Of a DNA stretch of 64,000 bases, positions 52,048 through 64,000 are shown piece by piece. Both the position numbers and the translations under genes were made by a program. The stretch is from Maylandia zebra (taxonomy: Eukaryota; Chordata; Actinopteri; Cichliformes; Cichlidae), in the NCBI RefSeq assembly GCF_041146795.1, contig NC_135168.1, forward strand, positions 14,560,131 through 14,624,130, given 5' to 3'. Under the pieces are notes generated by a model. The model was not told where the DNA came from and made no database searches. It saw only the letters and a program-made list of their open reading frames with translations. Every line of letters begins with the position of its first letter. Positions within the stretch are counted from its first letter, which is position 1.

Positions 52048-55000
52048 ATGAGACTGCACGATGGAAAGCAACCCCTACTATTGTCCCACAAATTGCCCTC
52101 TCCCCTCAGCCCGGAATTGGACGCCAAGAGTCAAAGCCAGTAACGGGGCGTCTGCCGTGAAATCCAACCATGGCAGAGATACGGACACAAAGACCCCCTC
52201 CCCCAAATCATTACGAAGACCTCCAAACCCAAACAGGTAGGAAGGTCACTTCCCAGAACACCTGATTATAACGAGAAGCGGTTGTTGCCGTTCAACTAGG
52301 ACACATTAAGACGAAGAATAACATCGCTTTTTATTATGTACTCACGCCTCCGGCGTCTAGTTGTCTAGAGTTGAATTTATTTTTTATTTGCGTTCACTCG
52401 TTGTTTTTGGATTTTTTCGATGTAGGATTGTTTTTCTGACAAGTTCTGATTTATTTTTAATATTTGCATTTTAAAGCAGTTCGTTTTCGATTTTGTTTTT
52501 TTCTGCAGAAAACTTAGTGTGACTTTTCAATGTATGAGGATGAGAAAGCATGTTTATGGTTTTTCATAGCTATGTCATTATTGATAACGGACATGTATTA
52601 TTTACTTATTGGGTCATTCAGCAAAGGCGGGACGGGATGCAGGACCACTGTTTCCTTCTCCCTTATTGTACCAAACCTCTCAGCCAGTCTCAGTCTAAAT
52701 ATTGTTCATGTTTCCTTTACCTGTAGCAATATCTAATGTATATTGTATACTTTCATGTCTGGAGAACAAAACCTACTGTTAAAAAAAAACAATTTGCTAT
52801 GCTCATGTATGTTCATTTTAAATAAAACGTTATACCACTTAGCTTAGTTATTTTACTTATTTAACCAGGCTTCCTCAAGTTCATCCACAGGTATATAAGT
52901 GGCATCACCTTGTTGCTCTTTAGTTACATGGCATCATTCCCACAGTTTATTCCCTTACACTCAGGTGGGTGAAATGGTTAATGGTTGTCTACCCACAGCC
53001 AATGCATGTAGGCTTTGTAGGGTGTGACGTTGTTTTAAAATTGTGGTTTTTAGATATTGCTAATAACTCTTTATTTTTCTTCTGAATACATATATTTATG
53101 TGGACATGAGGGCTCTGATATTTATCTTTGATTATTCCTACATTTAGGTGTTCTTACTCTTATTCCAGTAGGCTATCCCAGCCAAAATAGCCGTAGCAGT
53201 TTGTTTGTAGGCTACATCAGGACCCTGTTGATTACCTGGGGTCGATTGTGATAGGAGTCTGAAATATCTCTTTAGGATATCCACATCCAGCAAACTAGGT
53301 ATGTAAATCAACCTGTCTTCACTCTGTGTTGGTCATTGTATGGCATATCTTTGAGATGGTGCACACGTGTGCCATTATTTAATTTATCAGCGTCTTATAT
53401 AGCTAATCTTAAAATAAATAAAAGGGAGGGGTGGGTGGGTTAATTATTTTTTGATGGGGGTTGGAAGGGGGTCCAAGTATTGTTCCATAATTAAATGAAA
53501 CGATGGAACAAGTAAATTGGAGTCTCCTCCAGAGAAGCTTTGCTCGGTGCAGAATCTCACCCTGTTGTTTTCTTTCTCATCTCCTCCAGGTTGCTTCTGT
53601 AACCTGGGCACGAGGACGGTAACCCCCGAAACGATGGGGGGTGTGTGTCTCTCCACGCTGACAGTGGGGACCAAAGAGTGGTTGTGCCTTCTTCCCCCAC
53701 AGGTGAAGTCAGTTTTCAGAGGATTCCCCCGGTGTGGTCAAAGGCAGTGTTAATGTGCTTTTTAATGTGAACTGTTACTGGGTTTCCAGGGAATTTTGAT
53801 TATACAGTACCCCAGTGCTACTGACTAACCAGTGTACACCTTTGATGCATTTGTTTTAAAAAAATAAGTACTGAATCCAAATCGGGGTTTTCTAGCCTTT
53901 TTGGTCTGGAACACCTTCTAAAATAAAGCGTTTTCTTAGTCCTCGTTAGTGTGTTCTTTTTGGTGTATTTGAGCTTTTACAGTTTTGACTTTCATCTAGG
54001 TAACTTATTAACTTGTGTTTAATACCAGAATAAATCCTCGTATGAAAGGAGAACTTGGCATTGAGTAACAGTACCCAAATAAAATTGAGGTCAAGTCTGA
54101 GAATTTTCTACTTGATTCAACATCTTGGTTGGAAACCACCAATGTTCATAGGGAGCATGGGCGTTTTTGCGCTGTTTCAAAAGTATTTAACACTTGAAGC
54201 TGATAATTGTAAAGCTTTTTAAGATGCATTTCAAGTCAGTCACATGCTTTGTGGGGTTTTGGCCAAAGGGAAACTGTTCAAATGGCTCTTGTAGTTCTGG
54301 TTTTACTTGTTTTGCAAGACCAGTAAAAATCTAGTTGATCTTTGTAAACAACACAGTTGACTCTACATTTGTCTACAGAATTGACTTCACATTTCATTTT
54401 ATTAACTTGCAAATAAGTAATTAAAATAACCCACTTGTCGGGTTTTAATGTGGTAATGGATGGTTGTAAAATTAAAACATGACGGGTCAGTAAATGGAAG
54501 GGGTGGGGAATAAAAACATGGGAGATGGTGGCAGACCCCACTGCAGCTCAATGCTTCTTACCTAAATTATTAAAGTGTTCAACAGCTGCAAAGTGGGCTA
54601 GCTGTTAAAACGGCCTCCACATTTGACAATGAACGTTAGTCATATATAATTGAACAGAGGGGAGATGATGCTACTTTGTATCAGGTAAAAGCCATAATGC
54701 ACTCAGAATTTGCATAAACAAACACTGTAGACCAAACTAGTCATCTACACAGAGTGGACTGTTATATTCAGCTATTTGGTTTTTCCAGCACTGCTTTAAG
54801 TCTTCAAGTCTGCTGACCACTGTCTAAAAGTGAATCTTGGTCTTTGTGGTTCTTGAAGCAGTTTTCTCAGATTAATTGAAAGATGTTCTAAAGAGCGCTT
54901 CAATGATGAAATGCAAGACAATACTTGATGTCTTGGCTTTAATGAGCACTAGAAAATCAGTACAAGAGTTGACTAAAACTCCCACAGTAATCTTAAGTAT

Positions 55001-55230
55001 TTGTTAGGGTTTAAATAATAAAAAATGAAAACCAATCTGAGGTTTTGTGCTGATTTAAAAAGGAACTGCTTGATGTGGTCATGAGTGTAAATTATGCTTT
55101 TGTTCTCTTACCTTTTTTTTTTTTTATAGGATGATGGTGCTTGGCGAATTCTGATCACCCTGTAGGAAAAGGAAACTTATGTTGACCTTTCTTTTTATGA
55201 ATTCACAATAAATCAATATATTTTTGTATA
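52048..55230 (+). other. 3' UTR of the first hnrnpa0 gene, possibly spliced
   Basis: AATAAA at 52821-52826 could end a short transcript. A good donor, AAACAG/GTAGGA at 52236, lies 190 bases after the stop. Acceptor-like sites follow: CTCCTCCAG at 53589, CCCCCACAG at 53702, and T-run TTATAG at 55129. The last opens a short exon with AATAAA at 55207-55212. This pattern suggests alternative 3' UTR introns. Confidence 0.5.
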
Positions 55231-56608
55231 TCAAGATGTCTGTTATGTTGCTTTTTTACACTGAGGGCAGTCTGATTGCTTGTTTTCAATCTGTTGGGTG
55301 GAGGGTTTGCAGAGGTGGGAGCCCAGAGATGTAAAGCTGGTATGTGTTTTTGTTTTAGGGGTGTTTTATAAAACATGCAGAGTGCCCTTCTTTACTGTCC
55401 ATCCCATGTGTTCCATAATACAGCTTGGATTTCATGGTTTTTCCATATGCATAGCACATACTGTGCCAGTTTTGAAGGTGCCTTGTGGAGGTCTGCCCAT
55501 CACCATCACTCCTATTTGGCCTCCTTCCACTTTGGTTTTGCCTGCACATTGCTGCATGTTTTGGCTAAATAACTAGCTGAAATAATAGTTCAATAGTGGC
55601 AATAATAATAAAACCTTGGTGGTACCTTTTAACTATATTTTCACTTGGTTACAGTTGGTGTTTTGCAACATGTTTGCCAAACAAGATAAATAATTATGTG
55701 TTAAATGAATAAATTATATCCAATCTCAGTTACCACTACTGAAAATTCACATAGAATTAAATTAACATAATTTACATTTCAGATCTGCACGACCACTAAG
55801 ACTGAAGTTTAAATGGCTTGCAGAACAATCTCCACAAGGTGTCCTATCAAAATGTCTTTTTTTTCAATCAGAAATTAGGTGGATCAAACTAAGAAGCTGA
55901 ATTTGATAGGAAAAATGCTTTTCGTGTGTCAGACTATGTGATGGGAGTTATTCGCTTCTGTCGGGCTCAAATCGTGTTCCAGGAACAAGGGGGGAGGGGC
56001 GCTGAGAGAAGTTGCATTTATTGTGAAGCGCCTGCCTCCAGCTAACCTAATTTATTAAGGCTGTAGCGACTTCAGATTTTCTCTGATCATAATAGTTTAA
56101 CAGCGAAATGACTGCATTTCACAGCTGTAATTGCTGGAAACAGCCAGTCGTGCAGAGCTAATATACACTTAAAAAAATAAAACATGAAATTCAGGCTTAT
56201 GAGTTTCGTTTATTTTAGGGTTGAACGTGGTTCACGTACACACTTGGAAAAAATATATTTTGTCCCAGTGGGTCTAAAGTGCGACACAAAATAAAACACG
56301 GATTGACGTTTTATGTGTTTTAAGTAAAATTAATTTATCGGGGGTGTAGCTTTATTACTGTATTCGAAGAAAAACAAAGGTCGAAATTTACGCGGTCCTT
56401 TTTCAGGAAATTAAGATTTCCGATGGGACCTGAAGGGAACAGGACAGTGACGCCAATCGCGCGCCGATTGTGAGGGGGTGATTTGGTTTAAGGTGACCAA
56501 TCAGCGAGAGGAACGTCTTACGAAGACGTGAGTGAAACGGCCCGCCCTTACGTCGGTTCATTGAAGAAGAGGGACGGTCTGAGCTGCGCACCATCCTCCG
56601 GAGGAACC
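55231..56608. other. Spacer between the hnrnpa0 genes and promoter of the second
   Basis: No gene seen. CCAAT boxes at 56453-56457 and 56497-56501 and rising GC content just before the ATG at 56609 mark a likely promoter. Confidence 0.5.
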
Positions 56609-57481
56609 ATGACATCCAAACTTTGTAAGCTTTTTGTTGGGGGATTGAACGTGGAGACCACCGATGAAGGCCTCCGCAAGTACTTCGAGCAGTATGGTAC
56701 CCTTAGCGACTGCGTGGTGGTCATGAACCAGCAGCTTGGACGTTCCCGCTGTTTCGGTTTCATCACCTACTCCACGCCGGAGGAGGCCGACGCAGCAATG
56801 GCCGCTAAGCCACATGTCGTCGAAGGCAACAACGTGGAGGTGAAAAGGGCCATAGCGCGAGAGGATGCCAACAACCCGGACATACTCGCCAATGTCAAGA
56901 AAATCTTCGTCGGCGGCGTGAAAGACCACATCGTTGAGGAGAACCTGACCGAGTACTTCTCGCAATTTGGCGCGGTGGAGAAGGCCGAGATCATCTCCGA
57001 CAAGCAGACCGGCAGGAAGAGAGGCTTCGGCTTTGTCTTCTTCGAGGATACCGACTCCGCCACCAAAGCGGTCCTGACCAAATACCACACCATCAACGGG
57101 AACAAGGTGGAGGTGAAAAAGGCTCTAACCAAGCAGGAAATGTCCACCAGCGGCCGGGGAGGAAGGGGTCGAGGGAGAGGGATGCAGAGTTACGGCGGCG
57201 GAAGAGGAGGCGGCGGCGGCAGCTACGGAGGCGGCTACGGCGGTAGTTACGGGGGTGGCTACGGCTACGGCGGGGGCTATAACGGGGGGGATGGCTACGG
57301 AGGCTACGGGGGATACGACGAATACGACAGCCAGATGGGTGGCGGGTACAGCAATGGGGACTTTGGGGACGGCTATGGACAGCAGCACTCCAGTTACGGA
57401 GCGATGAAGGGGGGCAACTATACTTCTTACCGGAGCGGGGCTCCTTATAACAGGGGTGGTGGATTTAGCAGTGGCTACTAA
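56609..57481 (+). CDS. hnrnpa0a: hnRNP A0-like RNA-binding protein, 290 aa, intronless (tandem paralogue)
   Basis: Paralogue of the gene at 51142, same strand, 4.6 kb downstream of its stop codon. The ATG at 56609 ([12 protein letters not shown]) was chosen over an in-frame ATG at 56528 because it aligns with the paralogue's start; the 27-codon upstream extension has no domain. RRM1: LFVGGL (8-13) and RCFGFITY (47-54). RRM2: IFVGGV (99-104) and RGFGFVFF (138-145). Gly/Tyr/Arg-rich tail from about 182. The M9-like signal reads YGAMKGG to RSGAPY (263-280), with Ala where the paralogue and hnRNPA1 have Pro. Ala83 again replaces the MK2-type serine. Suffix a/b is provisional. Confidence 0.92.
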   Translation: MTSKLCKLFVGGLNVETTDEGLRKYFEQYGTLSDCVVVMNQQLGRSRCFGFITYSTPEEADAAMAAKPHVVEGNNVEVKRAIAREDANNPDILANVKKIFVGGVKDHIVEENLTEYFSQFGAVEKAEIISDKQTGRKRGFGFVFFEDTDSATKAVLTKYHTINGNKVEVKKALTKQEMSTSGRGGRGRGRGMQSYGGGRGGGGGSYGGGYGGSYGGGYGYGGGYNGGDGYGGYGGYDEYDSQMGGGYSNGDFGDGYGQQHSSYGAMKGGNYTSYRSGAPYNRGGGFSSGY

Positions 57482-58097
57482 TGGCGCCCTCAAACGATGA
57501 GAGATTCATTTCTAATTGAAATGGACTTGATTTACACACACGAGCTACACATGTCCAGGTAGGGGGTGAGAGGTGGTCTTCGAGTTCAATTAAAAAGAAG
57601 CAACGCCCATCACCCACACAGCCTGCTTTCTGGATCCCATCCACCCCCCACCAGGACTTCCCTTCTTGTCCTCTTATTCCACACGTTATGGACTTTAATA
57701 CTAAGAATTGTGAATTATTGAACTGTATTTTGTTATGTTGAATTCTTTAAGTATAATTTTTGTCAGTCACTGCTTCAAATGAGAAAAAATCGATTGTTTG
57801 ATTTGCAGATCTGTCAGTTTTGCCTGTTTTCACACCATGAACTCAGGGTTTTAGGTAAAGTTTGTGGCAGTGTCCGGCAGCATGGGACTGGATTTCTTCA
57901 GCTTCTTGACCCTAAAACTTTTTTCTTTGCTCTCTTTTGTTTATTGTTTTGAGAAATGTCAGGGACTATTTTCACTGTACTCTTGCCCCACTTTCCCGTC
58001 CCAGTTTTCTTTTTGTTTTCTTTTTTTGTTTTTGCCTAGATTAAAATCCTTTGAAATTCATGTGTTCAGCTCACCCCCTATGTTCTGCTTTTATTAA
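57482..58097 (+). other. 3' UTR of the second hnrnpa0 gene
   Basis: Ends near the polyadenylation signal ATTAAA at 58092-58097. A donor-like TCCAG/GTAGGG at 57558 lies about 77 bases after the stop, echoing the donor in the paralogue. Confidence 0.6.
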
Positions 58098-61000
58098 AGT
58101 TTTTAATGTTTTAAAAATCTATCTAATCTCGCAGTCTTAATTCAGATCAACAGAAAGTGCTTTTAAACCCCCCACTTTGGGAACGTTTGGGAACAATTAT
58201 TTTTATTTCCTTTTTAAATCCTTAAACTCTCCTCTTTAAATTGGGTTCAGGAAACGACCACTAGGAGGTAGTATTGCCTGGAAATCATGGATTTCTGCTA
58301 CATCGGCCATTTTGGAGGTGGTGAATCACCAAAGCAGTATTTGTTATTCCTATACAACATAAAAAATAAACGAGCATCCTCATTTTGATTAACTGCTTTG
58401 TTTTTGTTTTTTTTGTTTGTTTTTTTAAGACTTACCAGTTGTCTTTTTATTTTTCCTCCATATTGATCTACAGATCTACAGGTTTTCACAATATCAGGCT
58501 CCTAAAACCCTCACAGATTCAGCCAGCTGATAAATATTTTCACCTGGGAGCAACCAGTATTTAGTGTCCATCAAACAAAGGGGAGAGGTGTTAGGTATTG
58601 GCAGATATAGATGAACGTAACCGGCCATGGTGCTAAAGTGTGTACCAAATCCGCTTGTGTAAGGGCTGGATGTCATCAGCAACACCTACATGACCTACAA
58701 GATTTTATGGAGGAAAGTAGGTGCACAGGCAAAGGAAGAATAAAGTGAGAGCTCTCACTCTGAACCTGTTTCTGGTTTGGAAAATATCCAAATACTGGGT
58801 GTTTTTATATGAAAGTATTTTTCTTTTTAACATTGAGTGTTATAACCTGATGTTGTTACAGCTGTACACTGCATTTTATCACTCCTTTCATGCCTGATTT
58901 TTATAAAGCACGTTTAGTAGCATACATTCATTGTTTGACTGAATCATTTTGGCTTTAGATTAAATGGAATGAGAGTTGGAAGAGACCTCGAGCGAACTTA
59001 AAACTGAATGCTGGTCTTCTATTATCAGTTTAGTACATGGAAATGCACATACTCATCACAAACCTGACCTAAGAGGCCTGGAGATGAGAATGTGCATTTC
59101 CAGGAAGGAAATCAGAAATAAATGCAGAAAACAGGCCTGGAAAACCTATGATTTTAACGTTTCTGTGCAGCTTTGCCTTGTATCCTGTTTAATATATTTA
59201 ATGAAAAGTTACACTTCACAAAAGGTTTGAGCGTTAATTTGTAATGCTTGTTTTGCAAAGTATTTTGAGCATAATCTTGCTAGATATAATGCTTGATTTA
59301 AACCAGATTAACAGATCCTAATAGAAAATGTAAAATAAAAAACTAAGGAGTAAAAATGATCCCCTGGGGTGTCGAGACTTAAGCACGAGCAGCAGAGAAA
59401 GACAAAGTGCCGCTGACACCTTCTCTCTTTGTTATTTAACCACATGTATTGTGCACAAGCGTAGACTCTAAATGCATATTAATGTGAAGCACCTCTCACA
59501 TGCCAAACATATCAGGCCAAGCTTTGCTTTTCCAGTGTATTTGAGCGTGCCTATGTTCAGCATGCTTCCCAGTGTTTACTCCCTGTAAACTGTATGACAA
59601 CCTCCCTTCAAAGCCACCCTACAGGGATCTAGGTACAGCTTCCCCAAAGGTCACACAGAGTTCAGTTCTTCAGGCACAGGGTTGCAGGTTTTTTTGTTTT
59701 TCACAGGTTACAAATAGGATTTTAAGTCAACTTCAATTCATAGCGAGTGAGATTAGCAATATTAAATGAGGCTAACTGAGAAGGTTCCGGTGTATAACTC
59801 ATAATTATTCCCTTTAGAGTTTGTGAGAGGAGTGCTGTTGACACCAACCCGTTCAGTGTTTTACAACAGCAGAAAAATCTCTGACTCACAGGAAGCCAGA
59901 ATAAAGCTCCGATCACTGGACAGATGACTGTGAATGTAAAATACTAAGTCAAACAGTGGGTGGAGCTAGAAAGATTTATTATAGAGACGACCATTATTTA
60001 CACTACGTGCAGAACTTGATATGTAATTTTTTTAACTGTAGTCCAAAGAGTTATTTTTTGAGCCACTTTTATAATTTGCTGAATCCCTTGCAAATAGTGC
60101 ATAAAAGTGCTAATACAAAGCCTATAAGCATTTTTATTTTAACCTCAACTGATAGAAGAAAGTTCCTCAAGTTATTTTTTGTTATTGCTGAAGTAAACTA
60201 AATGCATGTTTGTGCTGTTAAAATAGGAACAATTAACTTATAGAAATAGTTCTGCATACCCCTTTTGCTCAAATGTGAATTCAAAGGGTGGCTGACTTAC
60301 GTTTGAAAGCTCACAATAATGGGTAGGAATTTTGCTTCGTGGTATTTGCAATCACTGAATGCTCCCATAGATTTTAAAATGGGACTCTTTCAGTGCAGAT
60401 GTGACCAGATGTGACTATTTGTATTTGACTCCTTAGTAAGCATTTTATGATACACTAATAGACTAAATGCAGGCCACCAGTTGGTAAACAACCCTCCAGT
60501 AAGCAATTTTGGATTGTACAATCTTGCTATTTAATAAAACCTAAATATTCATAATGTGGGCCTATTTAAGATGTGATTTTTAAGTCATCTAAATTCTTTT
60601 ACTTTGGCAGTCCTTCCATTGCAGAGATTTAAAGACTAACAGCTCTTGCAATACAACTAAAATAACAAAAAAATGGCTTTATTTTATGTCTACAACGTTG
60701 CTGCATTTCCTGTTATCTTAAGTAGCTGGTAACGCCCCTGCTTTATACCAGGTGATGGATTTCACATTTCTTGTTAGAGTTGAAACAGTGATTTGATTAG
60801 CCAGATGATGGAAAATCAATTGTACTCATGAAGTCCTGCAAATGCAAAAGCATTTATTGACTGTGCTGCCTTTATAGTGCAAATGGAAACAAAAGGCATC
60901 GAAACGCATTTTCTTTTTAGTTAATCGGAATATCTGAATTATAATCATCCAGCTAATTTAAATTCAAATCAGTTGTGTTTTTAAGATAAGAGAAATTCAA

Positions 61001-61368
61001 GTTTATCGTGGGAGGAGCATTTAGTAATTTCAGGGAAATGTTGATCCCTGATCCTGTTTTCACTGGAAATGACAACAAAAGACGAATGATACAAAGAAAG
61101 AACGATGAACCCTATAACTCTTATGAAATTGTGGTCTTGTTGATAATTCTTGTCATTACTTATTATCTTTCAAAGGTTGGCTTACTGTGTTTTAATACAG
61201 TTTGTATAACTATTTTTAAAAATGTGCATAAAAATAAAGGGAGTGAGTCACCATATAAAACCATCTGTGTATGCCAGTCTTGCGGAGTTACTCATCTTTC
61301 TAATAGACGATCTGCGTGCAGCCGGCCGCTCGGCGCTCATGCCCGCTGTGTTCTCTGACTCCGGGAGG
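58098..61368. other. Intergenic region between hnrnpa0 and klhl3
   Basis: AT-rich, no gene or mobile element recognised. GC content rises at about 61305-61370, just before the klhl3 start. Confidence 0.6.
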
Positions 61369-63217
61369 ATGGACGGTGTGTCGTTGGGGTGAGTTGGCTC
61401 ATCGGTGGGGATTATGTTTTCTAAAGATGGGATTCAGGCTGCTTCTGAATCTGCTGGATGACATTTGAACCTACGCGATGTAGTGGCCAGAAACCCAACA
61501 CGGACAGCTCGAGAGCTCGCTCACAGCACGCGAACTCGGGGCTAGCTGTGTTGACTAGTTAGCGCCCGTTAGTCAGCTAGCATCACTGGCTGCTCAGCTG
61601 ATGGCAGCCAACCAAACCAGACTGTAGATAGTTGACTGAAAGTGGGTTGGTTTGTAATTATTTTTAAAGTAGCTTAGAATACGATTTCAGTTGATATCCA
61701 TGGCTGTCATAAGGTTATATGTTGGTTAGCAATGCTAGGAGCTAGCTAACTTAACCCACAACAAACTTAAAATGAATTGAACAGCTTCCTGTTGATTTGG
61801 TTTTTTTGGACGCATGAAGACAAGCTTACCGTAAGCTGTTAAACAAAAACGAATTACCGGGCAGCTACTGGGACTTTTCAGTGAAGCATCATAAATTCTT
61901 CGAAATGCTTGATTATCTGTGGGTGAAGAGACGGCTTGTTTTGAGAGTTAAGATAGCACATCGTACAGTACATGCACGGTGGAGACGGCCAAGCACTGTT
62001 TAAATAAACAGCGGTTTTTCTGTCCGACACTATCAGATGTGCTTTCAGCTCGCTGCAGGTCACATTTGCTTGTAAATTAATATCCTAAGGTTTGGGCTGA
62101 AGCTTCGGGTCTGCATGCTCTTTCTCCCCCCATTTCCTTGTAAGCATGTGTGAGGGCTTCTTTTTCTGTGCAGTCCCTGTGTAAAAGAAGTTACCAGTAA
62201 TATGCACATGCCATCTGTGTGGCAGATGTTTGTTAATCTTCCACAGCAAATAGGCACTAATTGCTTAGCTCGTTAAAAGAAATTAAACGAAACCCTATAT
62301 ATTGTGGCTGTTTTTACCCTTTTAAAGGATGCACTGACCATAAAATGTATCCAGCTTTAATCCTTAATAAAGGATAGGGTCAAAGAACACCTTTCCTCCA
62401 ATCATCTTGAATAGAGCAGGTATCCTCAGTTAAATAGACATGCTTGAATGGTTATTTGGTACCTTTGGATTAACGCGAAGATGACATCCATCAGTCTAAT
62501 GGATCAGCTTTGAGTATACACATACTCATTTTTTTGTAGTTTGCTTCCAAGAAGCCAGACTCTGTTGTTGTTGTTGTTGTTGTTGTTGTTTTGATTGTCT
62601 TGAGAAATCCAAACTTTCTACTTAACACTAACCAGTTAACCATTCAAGGATAAAAAGGCACCTAACTCAAGGATGAGCCAGTGTTGTATCTACACAAAGA
62701 CGTGACACAGGATCTGAGAGATGCATATGAACCTTCAGTTGATCTGTCCACTGTTTGCTGAAGCCTTATCAGAAATGGTCTCATTGGATATGTGGCTGTT
62801 CAAAATCTGTTCCTAAGGAAGGGAAATGAGGAGACAAGGCTGAGCTATGCCAAATTACATAAGAACTGGACTGTAGCAACAAGTTTTATGGAGTGAAGAA
62901 GCCGTATAAAATTATTTTTGGTTCAGATCATCCATATGTACAGAGGAGGTGAGGGGAGATGTACAACAGTGAGTGTCTACAGTCATCTGTAAAAGATGGT
63001 GGAGGCTTTGTTATGGTTTGTGGTTGCCTTTTGTCATCATCGCTATCCGCTGATCCAGACACCGCCTCTTATGTCTTACCAGTCTGGTTGCCACACCGGC
63101 CTCACCGCGTCCACCATGTGCCACCGATTCAGAAGAGGACACGGTGAATGGAGGGATGCACACCTTCAACCAGACGCACATGAGGAAAGCGTTTCAGTTG
63201 ATGAACGACCTGAGGAG
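61369..63217 (+). CDS. klhl3: Kelch-like protein 3, first two coding exons (3' part outside window)
   Basis: Substrate adaptor of the CUL3 ubiquitin ligase that targets WNK kinases in vertebrates. Exon 1 is 61369-61388 (ATGGACGGTG, donor GTGAGT, phase 2). Exon 2 is 63083-63217 (acceptor CTTACCAG, donor GTGCGT). Together they give 51 codons plus 2 nt: a variable N-terminus, then TFNQTHMRKAFQLMNDLR, which fits the xxNxxHMxKAFxxMNELR lead-in to the BTB domain of KLHL2/KLHL3. Position beside hnrnpa0 (as in human 5q31) favours klhl3. BTB, BACK and Kelch repeats would lie to the right. The exon 1 assignment rests on phase match and GC-rich context only. Confidence 0.7.
62563..62591. repeat. (TTG)n microsatellite
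   Basis: About nine TTG units in klhl3 intron 1. Confidence 0.9.
62690..63045 (+). mobile_element. Tc1-like transposase remnant
   Basis: Frames read FLRKGNEETRLSYAKLHKNW (about 62812-62872), then a broken segment, then YNSECLQSSVKDGGGFVMVC (about 62962-63020). These match the order of Tc1 transposase blocks. Several stops and frameshifts; no terminal repeats found. Confidence 0.7.
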
Positions 63218-64000
63218 GTGCGTAGCTCAAATTGTGGTTTCTACCGTTTCGTTTTAACTTGAGAACGAAGAGGCCGTATCGAGTTTTGTAAGCCAGAAAG
63301 GACATGCAAGTCTTCGCTTGTTCACCTGGCTTGTCTGAAAATGTCAGTGCAGCAGTACATGACTTCTGCCTGAACTGAACTGCTGCGTTTTTAAAGAAGC
63401 GACTTCAACTGCAAATCACTGTCGAACAGCTACTGGCAAACCTCTTCTGTTGGGTGGGGATGTTTTATTCTGCACATGCATGACAAAAACGACTGTGGGC
63501 TTGTTAATTGTGAAATGTGAACCTCAACACAACTGGCCCAGGTTCATGTATTTTACTGTGATATTTCATCAACTGGTGATGAATACCAGAGTTTTTGTAC
63601 TTCAAAGGTGCCCCTCTTCCCTGGCTCGGCTCTTGAGTGCAGATTTAACTTCACATTTGTACAAAAAACATTTTAATAATTCTGTCTTATATTTTTGACG
63701 CAACTCAAATAATCCTTCCAGAACTCTCAATTGACAAAGCAACTGGAATGACCAGAAGCATTAATGCTTATCTGTTGCTCTATTTTGTGTTTATCGTATG
63801 TCTGTGACATATTTATGTTCTAATGTCAGTAATTTTTTTTAAGTCTTTATCGAAAAGTGAGTTAAATTCTCTTTGTTTCAATGCCTTAATCTCATAGTGT
63901 TACTGCCACATGTCTGTTTAGATTTACTTTCTAATAAACGTCGTGTTTGTAGGTGTGTAACATTAGGAAATTGAGTGTTTCTGCACAAAAATAATGACGA
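63218..64000 (+). other. klhl3 intron 2 (partial)
   Basis: AT-rich sequence after the exon 2 donor. No BTB-coding exon was recognised before the window ends. Confidence 0.55.

Larger units (their letters stand above)
61389..63082 (+). other. klhl3 intron 1
   Basis: 1.7 kb. Contains a TTG microsatellite at 62563-62591 and a Tc1-like transposase remnant at 62690-63045 ending about 40 bases before exon 2. Confidence 0.55.

Noticed and set aside
56528-56608. Upstream in-frame ATG extending the second hnrnpa0 by 27 codons
   Set aside because: The extension has no similarity to the paralogue or family; the ATG at 56609 aligns with the paralogue start.
56558-57493. Minus-strand frames opposite the second hnrnpa0 gene
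   Set aside because: Same explanation: antisense of biased, GC-rich coding sequence.
61008-61358. Open frame of 116 codons before klhl3
   Set aside because: Starts in intergenic AT-rich sequence, has no known domain, and ends at the GC-rich klhl3 5' region.

Overview
The window looks like ordinary vertebrate nuclear DNA, most likely from a percomorph teleost. Its genes are split into many short exons with GT-AG introns. It carries several Tc1/mariner- and hAT-like transposon remnants of fish type and one fish endogenous retrovirus, and its gene order mixes two human synteny groups. The species cannot be fixed from the sequence alone.

Layout, left to right. (1) 1-17516, minus strand: ctbp1 (C-terminal binding protein 1). 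Ten coding exons cover about 378 codons, from the initiator ATG at 17516 to the donor at 1358. The last coding exon lies off the left edge. Intron 1 is about 8.3 kb. (2) 17517-36099: an 18.6-kb gap between two divergently transcribed genes. It holds low-complexity tracts, Tc1-like remnants, an 8.26-kb endogenous retrovirus (25941-34196) and a decayed LINE. (3) 36100-49546, plus strand: complete maea, the catalytic RING subunit of the CTLH/GID ubiquitin ligase. Nine exons encode 396 aa. (4) 51142-52047 and 56609-57481, plus strand: two intronless hnrnpa0-type RNA-binding protein genes in tandem. (5) From 61369, plus strand: the first two coding exons of a klhl3-like Kelch/BTB gene, which continues off the right edge.

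The ctbp1-maea pair matches the human 4p16.3 neighbourhood, and hnrnpa0-klhl3 matches human 5q31. The junction between them lies near 49.5-51 kb.

The most unusual object is the endogenous retrovirus. It has two LTRs that differ by only five substitutions and one 1-base indel, a perfect 5-bp target duplication, a tRNA-Leu-type primer site, a polypurine tract and an open 691-codon gag. Yet pol is broken by frameshifts and internal deletions: protease is mostly gone, the reverse transcriptase active site is altered, and the integrase core is missing. env keeps an open frame but seems to have lost its central part. Very similar LTRs around such a damaged interior suggest that the defective genome was copied recently by enzymes supplied from elsewhere.

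All exon boundaries were placed by reading codons and splice sites by eye. No alignment or database search was run.
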